Assembly: GCA_027064085.1 (NCBI GenBank) | Contig: JAMOQH010000141.1 | Span: 23,429 to 87,428 of the forward strand | Origin: a bacterium | GTDB taxonomy: Bacteria; UBP6; JAFGXH01 | Reading direction: 5' to 3' | Length of the DNA: 64,000 nucleotides | Part shown: one piece after another, positions 8,908 through 18,446 of the stretch | Layout of the letters: each line of letters begins with the position of its first letter | Numbering within the stretch: the first letter of the stretch is position 1 | Made by a program: the position numbers and the translations under genes | Notes under the pieces: model-generated | The model's database searches: none | The model's input: the letters and a program-made list of their open reading frames with translations, nothing else | Told to the model about the DNA's origin: nothing

Positions 8908-11900
8908 ATGACAGAAGAAAAAGAGTTTTTTAAACAGCCCATTTCAAAAGAAATTTGGGCTTCAAAATATCAATTAAAAGACAAAGATGGTGAGCCTGTT
9001 GAAAATGATATTATGGATACATTTAATAGAGTTGCAAATAAATTATCGGAAAATGAAAGCAATAAAGAATATTGGAAAAATGAATTTTTAAATTTAATGA
9101 TTAATGGTAAATTTATCGCTGCAGGTAGAATTATTTCAAATGCAGGAGCTGAAAAATATAAAAACAATACATCACTTATAAACTGTACAGTGATGAATCA
9201 AATTCCCGACTCTATGGAAGGAATAATGCAAGTTGTAAAAGAAAGTGCAAGAACCCTACAAAGAGGAAGTGGGGTTGGTTACGATTTTTCTACAATTAGA
9301 CCTAAAGGTGCATTGGTAAGAGGTGTGGGAAGTGGTACAAGTGGTCCTTTATCATTTATGGAAATTTATGATAAAATGTGCTTTACAATTCAATCAGCTG
9401 GAGGTCGAAGAGGGGCTCAAATGGGATTAATGGATTGTCAACACCCTGATATTATGGATTATATTAAAGCCAAACGAGAAGATGGTAAACTTAGACAATT
9501 TAATTTATCTGTATTAATTACTAAAAAATTTATGGATGCTGTAATTAACAATGAATTGTGGGAATTATGGTTTTGGGAAAGAAAATCAAGTTTAAACACA
9601 GAAACAATTGAAAAAAACTTAATTAAAGTTATAAAAAAAGGCGATATTCCATATAATCATCCAGAATATCATTATTTTCAATACGAGAAAGAACATATTG
9701 AAGTTGAATATGATAACATTGACCCTAGTGAAATTTTTGTAAAAAAAGTTTATGAAAGAATTCCAGCACAGAAAATTTGGAATTTAATAATGAAATCAAC
9801 TTATGATTATGCAGAACCTGGCTTTATTTTAATAGATGAAGTAAACCATAAAAATAACCTTTGGTGGTTAGAAACAATTAGAGCAACAAATCCATGTGTT
9901 ACATCGGATACTTGGGTTCAAACAAATAATGGTCCATTACAGGTTAATGATTTAATAAATAAGCAATTTACAGCTAGAATAAATGGAGCAGAATATCTTA
10001 GTGCAAAAGAAGGTTTTTTCAAAACAGCAACTAAAAAAATTATTGAATTAGAGACATCAGATGGATATAAAATAAAGCTAACTGATGACCATAAAATAAA
10101 GAAAGTAACTAAATTTACAAGAAATACTATTGAATCAGAATGGTGTGAAGCTGGAAAAATAAAAGAAAATGAATATATCTTATTAAATAATCACAATAAC
10201 AATATTTCATGGAAGGGAATAAATGATTATGAAGAAAATGAAGGATATTTAATAGGATTACTTATTGGTGATGGTAGTTTTAGTGAAAACAATGCTATTC
10301 TATCTGTTTGGAAAGATAAAAATATTGTAAATGGAGAAAACTTCACTCTTTCTGGTGCTTATTCAATGATGGAATATGTTGAAAAAGCAGTACTTCCTTT
10401 AAAGAAAAGAATTGATTTCACTGGGTGGCATGAAATAAGTGGAAGAAGCGAATTTCGTTTATCATTATCATCAATAACTAAGATTGCAAAAAACCTTGAT
10501 GTTTATCAGGGTAATAAAGTTATAACAGATAAAATAGAAAAATCATCTAGTAACTTCTATATAGGATTTATAAAAGGACTATTTGATGCAGATGCTTCTG
10601 TTCAAGGAACTCAAGAAAAAGGAGTTTCAATAAGACTTGCACAATCAAATATAAATACTTTAGAGTCAACTCAAAGAATGCTACTTAGACTTGGTATAAA
10701 TTCTAAAATATATAAAGAAAGAAGAAAAGAAGGTAAAACACTACTTCCAGATGGTAAAGGTGAAAGTAAGTTTTATCATACTAAAGCTCAACATGAATTA
10801 ATAATAAGTAATGAAAACATTATAAAATATCAAAAGACTATTGGCTTTAATAATATTGAAAAACAAAATAAATTAACATCTTTAATAGGTAACTTTAAAA
10901 GAAAGCCAAATAGAGAAAGATTTATAACAAAATTAAAATCAATTAAATATCTTGGCTTTGAAGATGTTTATGATGTACAAGTTCCTGGAATCAATGCTTT
11001 TGATGGAAATGGTTTTGTGTGTCACAACTGCGGCGAGCAGCCATTGCCTCCTAATGGGGCTTGTTTATTAGGCTCTATGATACTGCCAACTTATGTAAAA
11101 GAGCCTTTTACAGAAAATGCAAACTTTGATTTTGACAGCTTTAAAAAAGATATAAAAATTGCGGCAAGATTACTTGATAATGTTGTTGAATATAATGGTC
11201 TTCCATTAGAGAATCAAGTTAAGGAAATTCTAGAAAAGAGAAGACATGGAATGGGATTTACAGGCCTAGGAAATACATTTGCTATGCTTAAAATTGCCTA
11301 TGGAAGTGAAAAATCTATAGAAATTACAGCTAAAATCAGTAAAATGCTTGCAGAAGAAAATTATATCGCAGGAATTCAACTAGGAGAAGAAAAAGGGATA
11401 GCAAAAGTTTTAGACTCTTTTTATACTCTTAAAGAGAGTTATTTAAATAGAATAGAGAAAAAATTTAATAAAAAAGACATTTCTTTGCTAAAAAAAGAAG
11501 GGCTTTTAACTAAAAAAGAGGTAAAAGGAACAGTTCTACATGCCGCTTCCAATTATTTTGATGCTTTAGATTATGATTTAAGGCTAGAATTAGCCTTAAA
11601 AGGGTCAAGATTTACCCATGCCACAACAATAGCTCCAAATGGAACAGTATCTTTAGTTAGCAATAATGTTTCAAATGGAATAGAGCCACCTTTTATGTTT
11701 TCTTATTTTAGAAATGTAATAATAGAAGGAAATAATACAAAACAACAACAAGAAGTTATGGACTTTTCATATTTAAAGTACAAAACAGAAATAGATAATA
11801 CTGTAACACCAGATAAATTACCTAATTATTTTGTTTCAACAGAAACATTAACTGCTAAGGAACATATTGCTGTTCAAGCAGCTGCACAAAAATATATTGA

Positions 11901-12204
11901 TACTAGTATATCAAAAACAATTAATGTAAAAACCGATTACCCTTTTGAAGATTTTAAAAATATTTACATTAATGCTTATAAATCTGGCTTAAAAGGTGTA
12001 ACAACTTTTCGATTTAACCCTAATTTTACAACAGGAGTACTTGTGAGTGAGAAAAACTTAAAGAAAACAACTTATGAATTTACCTTAGATGATGGTAGTA
12101 AAGTTAAATTAAAAGGAAATGAAAAGGTTGTATATGAAGGCCAAGAACATGTAGTTTCTAACCTTTATGATGCCCTAAAAGAAGGCTATTATGGTAAATT
12201 TTAA
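8908..12204 (+). CDS. nrdJ: Class II (B12-dependent) ribonucleotide reductase, large chain, intein-containing
   Basis: The 1098-residue precursor is an adenosylcobalamin-type ribonucleotide reductase that makes deoxyribonucleotides. Family landmarks are the active-site Cys in SLINCTVMN (C93), RGSGVGYDFSTIRP, GGRRGAQMG, the NPCGEQPLPP active-site loop, RRHGMGFTGLGN and TIAPNGTVS. A 378-residue intein (330-707) interrupts the loop directly after NP, leaving a 720-residue mature chain. This chain lacks the C-terminal TSCPD/zinc region, which is supplied by the downstream gene, so it corresponds to the NrdJa half of a split enzyme. The GGAGG site precedes the ATG; NrdR-like boxes and a promoter lie upstream. 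Class II enzymes need no oxygen, matching other anaerobic signs in the window. Confidence 0.95.
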   Translation: MTEEKEFFKQPISKEIWASKYQLKDKDGEPVENDIMDTFNRVANKLSENESNKEYWKNEFLNLMINGKFIAAGRIISNAGAEKYKNNTSLINCTVMNQIPDSMEGIMQVVKESARTLQRGSGVGYDFSTIRPKGALVRGVGSGTSGPLSFMEIYDKMCFTIQSAGGRRGAQMGLMDCQHPDIMDYIKAKREDGKLRQFNLSVLITKKFMDAVINNELWELWFWERKSSLNTETIEKNLIKVIKKGDIPYNHPEYHYFQYEKEHIEVEYDNIDPSEIFVKKVYERIPAQKIWNLIMKSTYDYAEPGFILIDEVNHKNNLWWLETIRATNPCVTSDTWVQTNNGPLQVNDLINKQFTARINGAEYLSAKEGFFKTATKKIIELETSDGYKIKLTDDHKIKKVTKFTRNTIESEWCEAGKIKENEYILLNNHNNNISWKGINDYEENEGYLIGLLIGDGSFSENNAILSVWKDKNIVNGENFTLSGAYSMMEYVEKAVLPLKKRIDFTGWHEISGRSEFRLSLSSITKIAKNLDVYQGNKVITDKIEKSSSNFYIGFIKGLFDADASVQGTQEKGVSIRLAQSNINTLESTQRMLLRLGINSKIYKERRKEGKTLLPDGKGESKFYHTKAQHELIISNENIIKYQKTIGFNNIEKQNKLTSLIGNFKRKPNRERFITKLKSIKYLGFEDVYDVQVPGINAFDGNGFVCHNCGEQPLPPNGACLLGSMILPTYVKEPFTENANFDFDSFKKDIKIAARLLDNVVEYNGLPLENQVKEILEKRRHGMGFTGLGNTFAMLKIAYGSEKSIEITAKISKMLAEENYIAGIQLGEEKGIAKVLDSFYTLKESYLNRIEKKFNKKDISLLKKEGLLTKKEVKGTVLHAASNYFDALDYDLRLELALKGSRFTHATTIAPNGTVSLVSNNVSNGIEPPFMFSYFRNVIIEGNNTKQQQEVMDFSYLKYKTEIDNTVTPDKLPNYFVSTETLTAKEHIAVQAAAQKYIDTSISKTINVKTDYPFEDFKNIYINAYKSGLKGVTTFRFNPNFTTGVLVSEKNLKKTTYEFTLDDGSKVKLKGNEKVVYEGQEHVVSNLYDALKEGYYGKF
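9895..11028 (+). other. Intein with LAGLIDADG homing endonuclease domain in NrdJ
   Basis: Residues 330-707 of the nrdJ product form a protein-splicing element. It starts with Cys (CVTSDTWVQ), has the block B pattern KIKLTDDHKI with T-x-x-H, two LAGLIDADG-type motifs (GLLIGDGS at about intein residue 120 and GLFDADAS at about 227), the block F segment YDVQVPGINAFDGNGFVCHN, and ends His-Asn before Cys+1. All splicing residues (Cys1, block B His, terminal His-Asn, Cys+1) are present, so it should be active. Both endonuclease motifs keep an acidic residue, so homing may also be active. The +1 residue is the radical-carrying Cys of the NPCxE active site, so the enzyme cannot work until splicing is complete. 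Confidence 0.93.
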
Positions 12205-12275
12205 TAAGTTAAATAAATAAAAATATTTTATCCAAATTATATACAAAATGGAGATATAAATAATAGGAGAAAAGC

Positions 12276-12983
12276 TTGAGTGGAATTAAAGAAATATCTG
12301 GAAAGATTGTAGATTGGAAAATTATAGATGAAAAAAATGGAAAACTTAGTACAGTAAAAAGAGCAAGACCAGCGGAGTTATCTGGTAGTACTTATGCTCT
12401 AAAATCTAATTTATTAAAAAGTACTTTGTATATCACCATTAACAATATAAAAATGGAAAATGGAAAAGATAGGCCTTTTGAAATATTCTTTAATACAAGA
12501 GATACAGGCAAATTTATAGAACTTCAAATTATTACGAGATTAATTTCGGCTATTTTTAGAAGAACAGAAAATGCAGTATTTGTAATTGATGAATTAAAAG
12601 CTGTTGCTAATCCGGAAAACACAGGATACTTTAGAGGTCCAAGAGAAGAAAAAGGAGAGACAAAAGGAAAGTATATTCCATCTATTTTTTATGAAATTGG
12701 TGAAATAATAGAAGAGCATTTTATTATTTTAGGATTTAATGACCCAAGACTTAAAAAAAAAATTATCTCAAATAATTCGGCACCTCAAATAAAAGGGAAA
12801 ATTGAATCTTGGGAAATCTATGAATTTGAAGAAGATGAATCAGATAGCGAAATCGTTTTAAACCAAGAAATTCCAGATGAAATGATTACCGGTATAGAAT
12901 GCCCTCAATGTCATGAAAAAACTTTAACAAAACAAGGTGGCTGTGATGTATGTCCATTATGTAGTTATAGTAAATGTGGATAA
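12276..12983 (+). CDS. nrdJb: Class II ribonucleotide reductase C-terminal chain (NrdJb-like, TSCPD/zinc ribbon)
   Basis: The 235-residue protein corresponds to the C-terminal part of single-chain NrdJ. It has the segment KRARPAELSGSTYAL, the strand pair LYITINNIKMENGKDRPFEIFFNT, the helix ITRLISAIFRR, and a C-terminal cysteine cluster (ECPQCHEKTLTKQGGCDVC, then CSYSKCG) typical of the TSCPD/zinc region that helps re-reduce the active site. Split NrdJa/NrdJb enzymes are known, for example in Pseudomonas. The start is a TTG at 12276 with AGGAGA five bases upstream; no ATG occurs before about residue 56, which would cut off conserved sequence. It lies 71 nt behind nrdJ and is probably co-transcribed. 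Confidence 0.85.
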   Translation: MSGIKEISGKIVDWKIIDEKNGKLSTVKRARPAELSGSTYALKSNLLKSTLYITINNIKMENGKDRPFEIFFNTRDTGKFIELQIITRLISAIFRRTENAVFVIDELKAVANPENTGYFRGPREEKGETKGKYIPSIFYEIGEIIEEHFIILGFNDPRLKKKIISNNSAPQIKGKIESWEIYEFEEDESDSEIVLNQEIPDEMITGIECPQCHEKTLTKQGGCDVCPLCSYSKCG

Positions 12984-13027
12984 ATAATTAATATAAATTA
13001 TCTATCTAGAATTAAAAAAACTTCAAC

Positions 13028-13046
13028 CAAAATAAAATTTTGTTTT
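13028..13046 (+). terminator. Possible weak terminator after nrdJb
   Basis: A 6-bp AT-rich stem CAAAAT-AAA-ATTTTG is followed by TTTT about 45 bp after the nrdJb stop. The stem is weak, so this is only a candidate. Confidence 0.35.
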
Positions 13047-13089
13047 CCGTTTAAAAAAGTAACTAAATTATAAATTTATTTCTTTTTAA

Positions 13090-13117
13090 TTGAATAATAT
13101 AAATAATGAGTTATAAT
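13090..13117 (+). promoter_or_regulatory. Promoter of the AAA/PD-(D/E)XK gene
   Basis: TTGAAT (13090-13095) and a perfect TATAAT (13112-13117) are separated by 16 bp, 23 bp before the start codon. Confidence 0.6.
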
Positions 13118-13140
13118 AAACTAACTTATGAGGTTTAAAG

Positions 13141-14691
13141 ATGAAAAAATTACCCGTTGGAATATATACATTAAAAAAAATAGTAAAAGGAAACTACCTT
13201 TATATTGATAAAACAGATATCGCTCTTGATATTATTGAAAATAATGAATATGTTTTTTTATCCAGACCACGCCGATTTGGTAAATCTTTATTTCTAGATA
13301 CTTTAAAAAATATTTTTGAAGCCAATAAAGAGTTATTTAAAGGACTTTATATTTATGATAAATATGATTGGACTAAAAAATATCCAGTTATAAAAATTAG
13401 CTTTAGTGGTAATATTTACAGTAAAGAAGATTTAAACAGAAACCTACTTCATATTATGGAAAATATCCAGAAAGACTTGAAAATCACATGTAAAAACCAA
13501 ACAGATGCCAATATTTGTTTTTCTGAATTAATTAGAGAAACAAGTGAAAAATATAAAAGCCAAGTAGTTGTTTTAATTGACGAATATGATAAACCGATTT
13601 TAGACAATATTACAAAACCAGAAAATGCTCAGGAAATAAGGGAAGGCTTAAGAGATTTTTATACCAGAATAAAAGATAATGACCAATATTTAAAATTTGC
13701 ATTTTTAACAGGAGTAAGTAAATTTAGTAAAACTAGTATATTTTCTGGATTAAATAATATTACAGATATAACATTAAATCCTAAATATGGTAATGTTTGT
13801 GGTTATACTCAAAATGATATAGAGAGTTCATTCTTACCATACTTAGAAGGGGTTGATTTAGAAAAGTTAAAAACATGGTATAATGGATACAACTTTTTAA
13901 AAGATAAAGTCTATAATCCTTATAATATATTACTTTTTATACAAAATGGTAAATTATATAAAAACTACTGGTTTGAAACCGGGACTCCAACATTTTTAAT
14001 TAAACTTATTAAAGAAAATAATTATTTTTTACCTAAACTATCCGATATAAGTGTAGGCGATGAGTTATTAAACTCTTTTGATGTTAACAATATAAAAGTT
14101 GAAACACTTTTTTTTCAAACAGGTTACTTAACAATAGATGAAGTTAGCACAACTATTTTTGAAACACTTGAGTACAAACTCAAAATACCAAATAAAGAAG
14201 TACAGATTTCTTTAAATAATAAATTTATAGATTATTTAACAAGAGATAATAGCTTAAATACTACGAAAACCAATATTTATCAATCACTACTGGATGCAAA
14301 CTTAAAAGAGTTCAAAAAAGTTCTTATCGCCCTTTTTGCTTCAATTCCCTATAATAATTATGTAAATAACAATATTTTATCTTATGAGGGGTATTATGCC
14401 TCTGTAATTTATGCTTGTTTATCATCATTAGGATTAAATATTATAGCAGAAGATGTTACAAATAAAGGCAGAATAGACTTAACAGTAATTTTAAATAAAA
14501 AAGTTTATATATTAGAGTTTAAAGTATTAAATTCCACTCCTAAAACCAATACTGCATTAAATCAAATTATAAAAAACAACTATCATGAAAAATATATGGA
14601 TAAATATAAGGAAATTTATCAAATTGGTATTATTTTTAATGAAAAAAAGAGAAATATCGTTAAATTTAATCATAAAAAAGTGAAAGTATAG
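13141..14691 (+). CDS. AAA-ATPase-like protein with C-terminal PD-(D/E)XK nuclease-like domain
   Basis: The 516-residue protein begins LPVGIYTLKKIVKGNYLYIDKT and has the modified nucleotide-binding loop RPRRFGKSLFLDTL (about 41-54) that defines the AAA-ATPase-like family common in Bacteroidetes, anaerobes and host-associated bacteria. The acidic VVLIDEYDKPI around 141-151 is the Walker B equivalent. The C-terminal region carries GRIDLTV, then VYILEFKV, the D...ExK core of the PD-(D/E)XK nuclease fold. The biological role of this family is not established; it is often present in many copies per genome and behaves like a selfish or defence-related gene. It has its own promoter and a GAGG ribosome site and is monocistronic. 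Confidence 0.85.
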   Translation: MKKLPVGIYTLKKIVKGNYLYIDKTDIALDIIENNEYVFLSRPRRFGKSLFLDTLKNIFEANKELFKGLYIYDKYDWTKKYPVIKISFSGNIYSKEDLNRNLLHIMENIQKDLKITCKNQTDANICFSELIRETSEKYKSQVVVLIDEYDKPILDNITKPENAQEIREGLRDFYTRIKDNDQYLKFAFLTGVSKFSKTSIFSGLNNITDITLNPKYGNVCGYTQNDIESSFLPYLEGVDLEKLKTWYNGYNFLKDKVYNPYNILLFIQNGKLYKNYWFETGTPTFLIKLIKENNYFLPKLSDISVGDELLNSFDVNNIKVETLFFQTGYLTIDEVSTTIFETLEYKLKIPNKEVQISLNNKFIDYLTRDNSLNTTKTNIYQSLLDANLKEFKKVLIALFASIPYNNYVNNNILSYEGYYASVIYACLSSLGLNIIAEDVTNKGRIDLTVILNKKVYILEFKVLNSTPKTNTALNQIIKNNYHEKYMDKYKEIYQIGIIFNEKKRNIVKFNHKKVKV

Positions 14692-14743
14692 AAAAATTAC
14701 AATAATATTTAAACAATTTATTGGTTAAATATTCCATGGAAAA

Positions 14744-14763
14744 CAAACTTCGTTTGGTTGAAA
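14744..14763 (+). repeat. Short hairpin followed by GTTGAAA
   Basis: The perfect stem-loop CAAAC-TTC-GTTTG is followed by GTTGAAA. The same tail follows a different short stem at 3133-3151. The rest of this 224-bp gap (14692-14915) is AT-rich, with a possible promoter near TTGCAT at 14862 for the next gene. Significance is uncertain. Confidence 0.3.
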
Positions 14764-14915
14764 TGGTAAAACAAATACACCGTAATTACCCTAAGCCTAT
14801 AAGAGTAGAATAACTATTTTATAAATAAATTAAATAAGCTTGTAAAATAATAAAATAATCCTTGCATTTAAAATGTAAATGTAATATCACTATATCATAA
14901 TATTTTAGGGGGACT

Positions 14916-16106
14916 ATGTACAGATCACATCACATTGAAAAGTTAATGCAAACATCCTCATGGATTAGAAAGATGTTCGAAGAAGGTATTGAATTAAAAA
15001 AACAATACGGAGAAGAAAATGTTTTTGATTTTTCTTTAGGTAATCCAATTACTGAGCCACCACAAGCATTCTTTGATAAATTAAAAGAAATAGCAGACAA
15101 TCCTGTTCCTGGTACTCATAGATACATGCCCAATCAAGGTTTATATTCAACAAGGAGTAAAGTTGCTGCATATTATTCAAAAGAATTTGACATGAATATT
15201 AATGCCGATGATGTAATTATGACTGTAGGTGCAGCAGGTGCAATTAATGTAATTTTAAAAACATTTATAGACCCTGCAAATGAAATCATTACTTTTGCTC
15301 CTTATTTTGCAGAATATAAATTTTATGCAGATAATCATCAAGCAAGATTAATTGTTCTTGGTAGTGATGATGAATTTAATCCAGATTTAGAAAGATTAAG
15401 GGATATGATTAATCCAGAAACTGCAGCAATAATATTGAATTCGCCTCATAATCCAACAGGCAAAATTTATAGTGAAGATTTTATAAAAGAGCTTGTTGAA
15501 GTTCTTGAAGAAGGAACAGCTAGAATTGGAAGGCCAATTTATATAATTACAGACGAACCATATAGAAAAATTGTTTATGATGGATACCAAAATCCTGTAA
15601 TTTTTAAACATTATAAATATACAATTTTTGTAACATCTCACTCTAAAGACTTATCTCTTGCAGGTGAAAGAATTGGTTATGCAATTGTTCACCCTAATAT
15701 GCCATTCAAAGAAAAATTAATGACATCAATGGCATTTTCAAACAGAATTTTAGGATTTGTAAATGCCCCTGCAATTATGCAACTTCTTGTAGAAGATATT
15801 GTTTCAGAGTCTGTTAATATAGAGGAATACAAAGAAAAAAGAGATTTATTATACAATGGTTTACTTGATGCAGGCTTTACTGCTTATAAACCGCAAGGTG
15901 CTTTTTATATTTTTGTAAAAAGTCCTATAAAAAATGAAATTAAAATGATAGAGCATTTAAAAAAATATAATATATTAGCTGTTCCTGGTGTTGGTTTTGG
16001 AAAACGAGGATACTTTAGACTTTCCTATGCTGTTAAAAAAGATGTTGTAGTAAAAAGCCTTCCTTTATTCAAAAAAGCAATGGAAGAACTACACTTTATA
16101 AAATAA
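14916..16106 (+). CDS. Pyridoxal-phosphate aminotransferase, class I/II (aspartate aminotransferase-like)
   Basis: A 396-residue fold-type I aminotransferase. It has the LGNPITEPP substrate loop, GAAGAINVILKTF cofactor-phosphate region, the NSPHNPTGK motif, DEPYRKIVYD, the Schiff-base lysine K244 in SHSKDLSLAGERIGY, and the arginine segment GYFRLSYA near the end. Members transfer amino groups between aspartate, alanine or aromatic amino acids and 2-oxo acids; the precise donor cannot be read here. AGGGGG precedes the ATG. The branched-chain aminotransferase gene follows 45 nt later, so the two probably form one amino-acid operon. Confidence 0.9.
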   Translation: MYRSHHIEKLMQTSSWIRKMFEEGIELKKQYGEENVFDFSLGNPITEPPQAFFDKLKEIADNPVPGTHRYMPNQGLYSTRSKVAAYYSKEFDMNINADDVIMTVGAAGAINVILKTFIDPANEIITFAPYFAEYKFYADNHQARLIVLGSDDEFNPDLERLRDMINPETAAIILNSPHNPTGKIYSEDFIKELVEVLEEGTARIGRPIYIITDEPYRKIVYDGYQNPVIFKHYKYTIFVTSHSKDLSLAGERIGYAIVHPNMPFKEKLMTSMAFSNRILGFVNAPAIMQLLVEDIVSESVNIEEYKEKRDLLYNGLLDAGFTAYKPQGAFYIFVKSPIKNEIKMIEHLKKYNILAVPGVGFGKRGYFRLSYAVKKDVVVKSLPLFKKAMEELHFIK

Positions 16107-16151
16107 TTTATTAATTACTAAATATGTTAGATTTATCTAATAGGAGGATAT

Positions 16152-17171
16152 ATGACTGTTAATATTGATTGGGATAATTTAAGTTTTAGTCTTACTCCAA
16201 CTGCCTATATGTATGTTGAAAATACTTATGAAGGCTGTTGGGTTAATGAAGGAGCCTTTAGACCATTTGGAGAAATTGCAATATCACCTGCCGCAGCTGT
16301 ACTAAACTATGGTCAAGGCTTATTTGAAGGCTTAAAAGCATATAAAAACCACGATGGTAAAGTTGCTTTATTTAGACATAGAGAAAATATTAAAAGAATG
16401 AATGAAGGTGCTATGAGATTATCTATGCCCACTTATGACGAAGATAAATTTATGGAAGTAATAGAAGAGCTAGTAAGAAAAAACCATGAGTATATCCCGC
16501 CTTTTGGAAAAGGAGAGCTTTATATTAGACCAACTTTATGGGGAACTACTCCATTATTAGGGGTTGCTCCTGCTAAAGATTATGGTTTTATGGTTTTTGC
16601 TTCTCCAGTAGGACCTTATTTCAAAACAGGATTTAAACCAATTAAACTTAGAATTACTAAATCTTACCATAGAGCAGCCCCTAAGGGGACAGGTAACATT
16701 AAATATATTGGTAATTACGCTAGTGGAATGCTTCCTGCTAAAAAAGCAAAAGCTGAAGGTTTAAATGAAGTTATTTATTTAGATGCAGTTCATGATAAAT
16801 ATATAGAAGAAGTTGGGGCAGCTAACTTTTTTATGGTTAAAGGCAACACTCTATATACTCCAGAAAGAGGAAGTATATTAAAAGGAATAACTAGAGATTC
16901 AGTAATGACTATAGCAAAAGATATTCTAAAAATGGAAGTTATTGAGAAAAAAGTTTCTTATGAAGAAGTTTTAGATGCAGATGAATGTTTTGCATCAGGA
17001 ACAGCAGCGGTTATTGCATCTATTGGTCATATTCAATATGGAGATAGAGTTAAAATATATAATAACATGAATGTTGGACCAGTAGCACAAAAACTTTATA
17101 CTATATTAAGAGAATTTCAACACATGCAAAGAGAAGATATATATGGTTGGAGTAAAGAAATCATTATTTAA
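16152..17171 (+). CDS. ilvE: Branched-chain amino acid aminotransferase
   Basis: A 339-residue fold-type IV PLP enzyme that catalyses the last step of valine, leucine and isoleucine synthesis. Diagnostic segments are LNYGQGLFEGLKAYK, FRHRENIKRMNEGAMRLSMP, the Schiff-base lysine K184 in GTGNIKYIGNYASG, NEVIYLDA, and EVGAANFFMVKG. This long form belongs to the type II group of branched-chain aminotransferases. An AGGAGG site lies just before the ATG. The 3' end overlaps the convergent lipoprotein gene by 8 bp. Confidence 0.93.
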   Translation: MTVNIDWDNLSFSLTPTAYMYVENTYEGCWVNEGAFRPFGEIAISPAAAVLNYGQGLFEGLKAYKNHDGKVALFRHRENIKRMNEGAMRLSMPTYDEDKFMEVIEELVRKNHEYIPPFGKGELYIRPTLWGTTPLLGVAPAKDYGFMVFASPVGPYFKTGFKPIKLRITKSYHRAAPKGTGNIKYIGNYASGMLPAKKAKAEGLNEVIYLDAVHDKYIEEVGAANFFMVKGNTLYTPERGSILKGITRDSVMTIAKDILKMEVIEKKVSYEEVLDADECFASGTAAVIASIGHIQYGDRVKIYNNMNVGPVAQKLYTILREFQHMQREDIYGWSKEIII

Positions 17172-18276
17172 CTTTTGAAAGTCCATCTAAATCCATAGCA
17201 AATGCTATTTCTAATAGTTTTGACGAATCTTTAAATTCATTTTTAAAATATGTAGCAACTTTAACAGCTAAATAAGGAAGTCTAACAATCGCAATATTAT
17301 CCTTTAATACTGTTATAGAAAATTTTCCTATTTTATCATGTACTAAATTTTTATTATTAAAATAACTTAATAAACCTAAAGCATCTGCTTTTCCAATATG
17401 AATTGATAATAATAATTTTTTATTTTTCTTAACAGAAATAGAAAAAGTGTTGTTTATAAAATAAATTCTGCTTAAATCCAATCCATTTAAAACTCCTTTA
17501 TCGTTTATAATAAAAGGCTTAATTGTAGAAATAGCTTCAACTTCCTTTTCTTTAAATTTTTTACTAATTCTCATAATTTTAGAGTTAAGCTCTTTAATTT
17601 TTAAAAAATATTCTTTTAACTCAGGATATTTAGTATTTTCATCAAAAATAGATTCAATCGCCTTAATATCAAATTCTTTTAATACTTCTTCTATCATTTT
17701 ATCATTTTGAACTGATTTTTTATTTGCAGTAATTTTAATCTCAATATTATTTTTCAATATAACCCAAACCCATTTATTTTTTAAATGCTTTACAGGATAA
17801 CCGCCAAATCTTTTATTATAAGCTTTTTTACCTAGCTCATTTAAGTGATCTTTATAGCTAACAATAATCCAAAACAGTTTGTGCCTTTCAATCATCTTTT
17901 TTGTTGGATAAATTGCTGTCCAAACAGAATTTGAAAAGTAAGTTACTTTTGTATATTTATATTTTCCCTCTTTTTTTATGGTTAAAGGATTTTTGATATT
18001 CTTGAAATTTTTTGAAAATTCATATATTTTTTTTTGATATTCTTTTTTTTCTTGCAGTAACTTATCTCCATATTTAAAAATATCTGATAATTTTTCAACT
18101 TGTTTTTGACTTACTACCGATTTTTTTATTTTTAAAGAATTAAGCATTTTTTTATCTATTCTTTTTTGAATTTTTGTAGTTTGAGACTTTATACTTTCTT
18201 TATCTCTTTTTTTATTACAAGCACTAAAAACAATAATAATGATAACAAAAAGAGTCAATATTTTTTTTATTTTCAT
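17164..18276 (-). CDS. Lipoprotein of unknown function
   Basis: A 370-residue lysine-rich protein with a lipoprotein signal (MKIKKILTLFVIIIIVFSAC), so probably anchored in the inner or outer membrane facing the periplasm. I do not recognise any domain. It is mostly helical, with a coiled-coil-prone stretch (KKRDKESIKSQTTKIQKRID). The start at 18276 is chosen because it gives an intact lipobox and has TTGGAG upstream; an in-frame ATG 14 codons earlier would bury the signal peptide. It is monocistronic and converges on ilvE with an 8-bp overlap. Confidence 0.65.
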   Translation of the reverse strand: MKIKKILTLFVIIIIVFSACNKKRDKESIKSQTTKIQKRIDKKMLNSLKIKKSVVSQKQVEKLSDIFKYGDKLLQEKKEYQKKIYEFSKNFKNIKNPLTIKKEGKYKYTKVTYFSNSVWTAIYPTKKMIERHKLFWIIVSYKDHLNELGKKAYNKRFGGYPVKHLKNKWVWVILKNNIEIKITANKKSVQNDKMIEEVLKEFDIKAIESIFDENTKYPELKEYFLKIKELNSKIMRISKKFKEKEVEAISTIKPFIINDKGVLNGLDLSRIYFINNTFSISVKKNKKLLLSIHIGKADALGLLSYFNNKNLVHDKIGKFSITVLKDNIAIVRLPYLAVKVATYFKNEFKDSSKLLEIAFAMDLDGLSKVK

Positions 18277-18391
18277 AAAATCTCCAACTAAAGAACAAAT
18301 AATAAATCTTTCTAGCATAAAAAAAATAAATTTACAATATTTAGTTTTTTAAAAGAATATCAACAAAATAAAAATATTTAAAAACAGTAAC

Positions 18392-18421
18392 TTGACATTT
18401 TTGAATAAAATAATCTATACT
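18392..18421 (+). promoter_or_regulatory. Sigma70-type promoter of the CpoB-like/LysM operon
   Basis: A perfect -35 TTGACA (18392-18397) lies 18 bp before TATACT (18416-18421), 25 bp upstream of the chosen start codon at 18447. Confidence 0.7.
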
Positions 18422-18446
18422 TTCGATGTGTATATTTAGGGTTTCA

